DNA of 6,755 bases from Desulfobacterales bacterium (lineage in GTDB: Bacteria > Desulfobacterota > DSM-4660 > Desulfatiglandales > Desulfatiglandaceae), in contig JAKLQB010000670.1 of NCBI GenBank assembly GCA_022013615.1, positions 1 through 6,755 on the forward strand. Direction: 5' to 3'. The notes beneath the pieces are model-generated. The model made no database searches. It worked only from the letters and a program-made list of their open reading frames with translations, and was not told where the DNA came from. Within the stretch, counting starts at the first letter, position 1; every line of letters starts with the position of its first letter. A program made the position numbers and the translations under genes. Positions 5,600-6,755 of this stretch are shown one piece after another.

Positions 5600-6755
5600 G
5601 TGTATACTTCATTTTTCGGTTTTAAAGAAAAACCATTCAATCTAACACCAGATGCACGATACCTCTTTCTGAGTCCCCATCATAAGGAGGCACTCGACCA
5701 TCTGCTTTACGGGATTAATGAAAGAAAGGGCTTTATTGCCATTACCGGCGGTGTTGGCACGGGAAAGACAACCCTTTCCCGTACCATCCTCAGCCATCTG
5801 GACAAGTCGACAAAGAGCGCTTTGATATTCAATTCTTTTATCTCCGACAACGAACTCCTGAAAACCATAATTCAGGAATTTGGCATTGAAACGGAACAGG
5901 AGACCGCGAGTAAAAAGGACAATATTGATGTGCTCAATCAATTTCTGCTTGATAACTTCAGCCAGGGTGGCAATGCGGTGCTCTTGATTGATGAGGCTCA
6001 AAATCTTTCTCATACTGTGCTTGAGCAGATACGAATGCTGTCAAATCTGGAAACGGAAAAGGAAAAATTGATCCAGATTGTGCTGGTGGGACAGTACGAA
6101 CTGGCAGAACTCCTTGCTACACCCTCCCTGAGACAGCTCAATGAGCGCATTACGGTTCGTTATGATCTGCGGCCTTTGAAATTTGAGGACATAAAGGGCT
6201 ATGTGGAACATCGCCTGGTGGTGGCAGGCGGTCGTGGAAATGTACGGTTTACAAATGGCGCATTCAGGAAAATCTATAAATACTCTCAAGGTAACCCAAG
6301 ACGGATCAATGCTGTTTGTGATAGAGCGCTTCTTATTGCATACGCCAGGGAAGAATATATCATTTCAAAAGGAATGGTTGGGAAGGCTATCAAAGACTTC
6401 AGTGGAAATATGGCCACTGACCATTCAGTGTTGGGTTGGCACAGGAGGGGGACTGAATCAGCCACTGTTGTAGTACTTTTACTGGTCTTGCTCATCATCA
6501 TTGCGGGACTCGCCGGATGGAACTTCAGAGACAAGATCGGAGGCGTCTTTTCAGGCAGGGAACAGATCCCCGTGGTTAGAGCAGAATATGATACCCCTGT
6601 ATCTCCTGAGCCCACAATGAAATCAGACGATTTATTTCTTGATGAAAAGACGAGCCTTGCGGGTCTTTTTGACCGTTCCAATATTAGTCTGGAAACTGGC
6701 GACAATTTAGGCCTTTTTTCCTTTGATGTGGCTCCTGAATACTACGTGATGTTCA
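5600..6755 (+). CDS. gspA: General secretion pathway protein A, ExeA-type AAA ATPase (3' partial)
   Basis: The reading frame is open from GTG 5600 to the window's edge (385 codons, no stop). The start VYTSFFGFKEKPFNLTPD, with F-L-S-P-H-H-K-E-A-L after it, is the typical opening of GspA/ExeA ATPases and favours this GTG. The AAA+ module shows Walker A G50-G-V-G-T-G-K56-T57, Walker B V-L-L-I-D131-E132 followed by A-Q-N-L, a sensor-1-like V-G-Q (163-165), likely arginine fingers R178/R183 and a sensor-2-like G231-N-P-R-R235. A membrane helix lies at about 288-307, and the residues after it would be periplasmic. In Aeromonas, ExeA with ExeB acts on peptidoglycan to let the ExeD secretin assemble; family members often carry a peptidoglycan-binding domain after the membrane helix, but none is recognisable by residue 385. 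The gene starts 4 nt after gspC. The ATPase of the exopolysaccharide/XrtA clusters is a close relative, but the gspC neighbour favours a T2SS role. Confidence 0.9.
   Translation, partial: MYTSFFGFKEKPFNLTPDARYLFLSPHHKEALDHLLYGINERKGFIAITGGVGTGKTTLSRTILSHLDKSTKSALIFNSFISDNELLKTIIQEFGIETEQETASKKDNIDVLNQFLLDNFSQGGNAVLLIDEAQNLSHTVLEQIRMLSNLETEKEKLIQIVLVGQYELAELLATPSLRQLNERITVRYDLRPLKFEDIKGYVEHRLVVAGGRGNVRFTNGAFRKIYKYSQGNPRRINAVCDRALLIAYAREEYIISKGMVGKAIKDFSGNMATDHSVLGWHRRGTESATVVVLLLVLLIIIAGLAGWNFRDKIGGVFSGREQIPVVRAEYDTPVSPEPTMKSDDLFLDEKTSLAGLFDRSNISLETGDNLGLFSFDVAPEYYVMF

Noticed and set aside
6201..6473. A 90-codon + strand frame inside gspA
   Set aside because: It overlaps the AAA sensor-2 region and the start of the membrane helix of gspA in another frame. 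It has no recognisable protein features.
4342..6705. Long open frames on the minus strand (for example 4342-4752, 4932-5339, 6286-6705)
   Set aside because: They lie wholly opposite gspN, gspC and gspA, whose products have clear family motifs. Their translations show no recognisable domains, and they are shadows of the + strand genes.

Overview
The window is a block of a type II secretion system (T2SS, general secretory pathway) locus, with every gene on the + strand. Left to right it reads: the tail of gspI (putative), gspJ, gspK, an AT-rich gap of 116 bp with a good candidate promoter, then gspL, gspM, gspN, gspC and the first 385 codons of a gspA/exeA-type AAA ATPase that runs off the right edge. 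Apart from the gspK-gspL gap, neighbouring genes overlap or lie 3-7 bp apart. No stretch over 300 bases lacks a gene. I see no mobile element, CRISPR array, tRNA or rRNA.

The host looks like a Gram-negative (diderm) bacterium. Base composition is moderate, with no extreme codon bias. The order J-K-L-M-N-C-A, an AsmA-like GspN and a GspA-type ATPase embedded in the cluster fit the deltaproteobacterial (Desulfobacterota-like) layout better than the enterobacterial C-to-O operon, where gspC comes first. The lineage is inferred from gene order and protein style, without any database search.

The genes form a coherent machine. GspI, GspJ and GspK are minor pseudopilins that would cap the pseudopilus. 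GspL (an actin-like cytoplasmic domain, one membrane segment and a periplasmic domain) and GspM (PilO-like) form the inner-membrane assembly platform that contacts the GspE motor. GspC (membrane anchor, HR domain, PDZ domain) links the platform to the outer-membrane secretin. GspA (AAA ATPase with a membrane segment) is expected to help place or assemble the secretin through the cell wall. GspN is an inner-membrane-anchored AsmA-like protein whose job in the T2SS is not settled. GspD, GspE, GspF, GspG and GspH are not in the window and probably lie on either side.

I found no convincing evidence of an undescribed system. The most useful points for follow-up are the internal promoter upstream of gspL, the AsmA-like GspN, the unidentified periplasmic part of GspA, and the non-canonical gene order.
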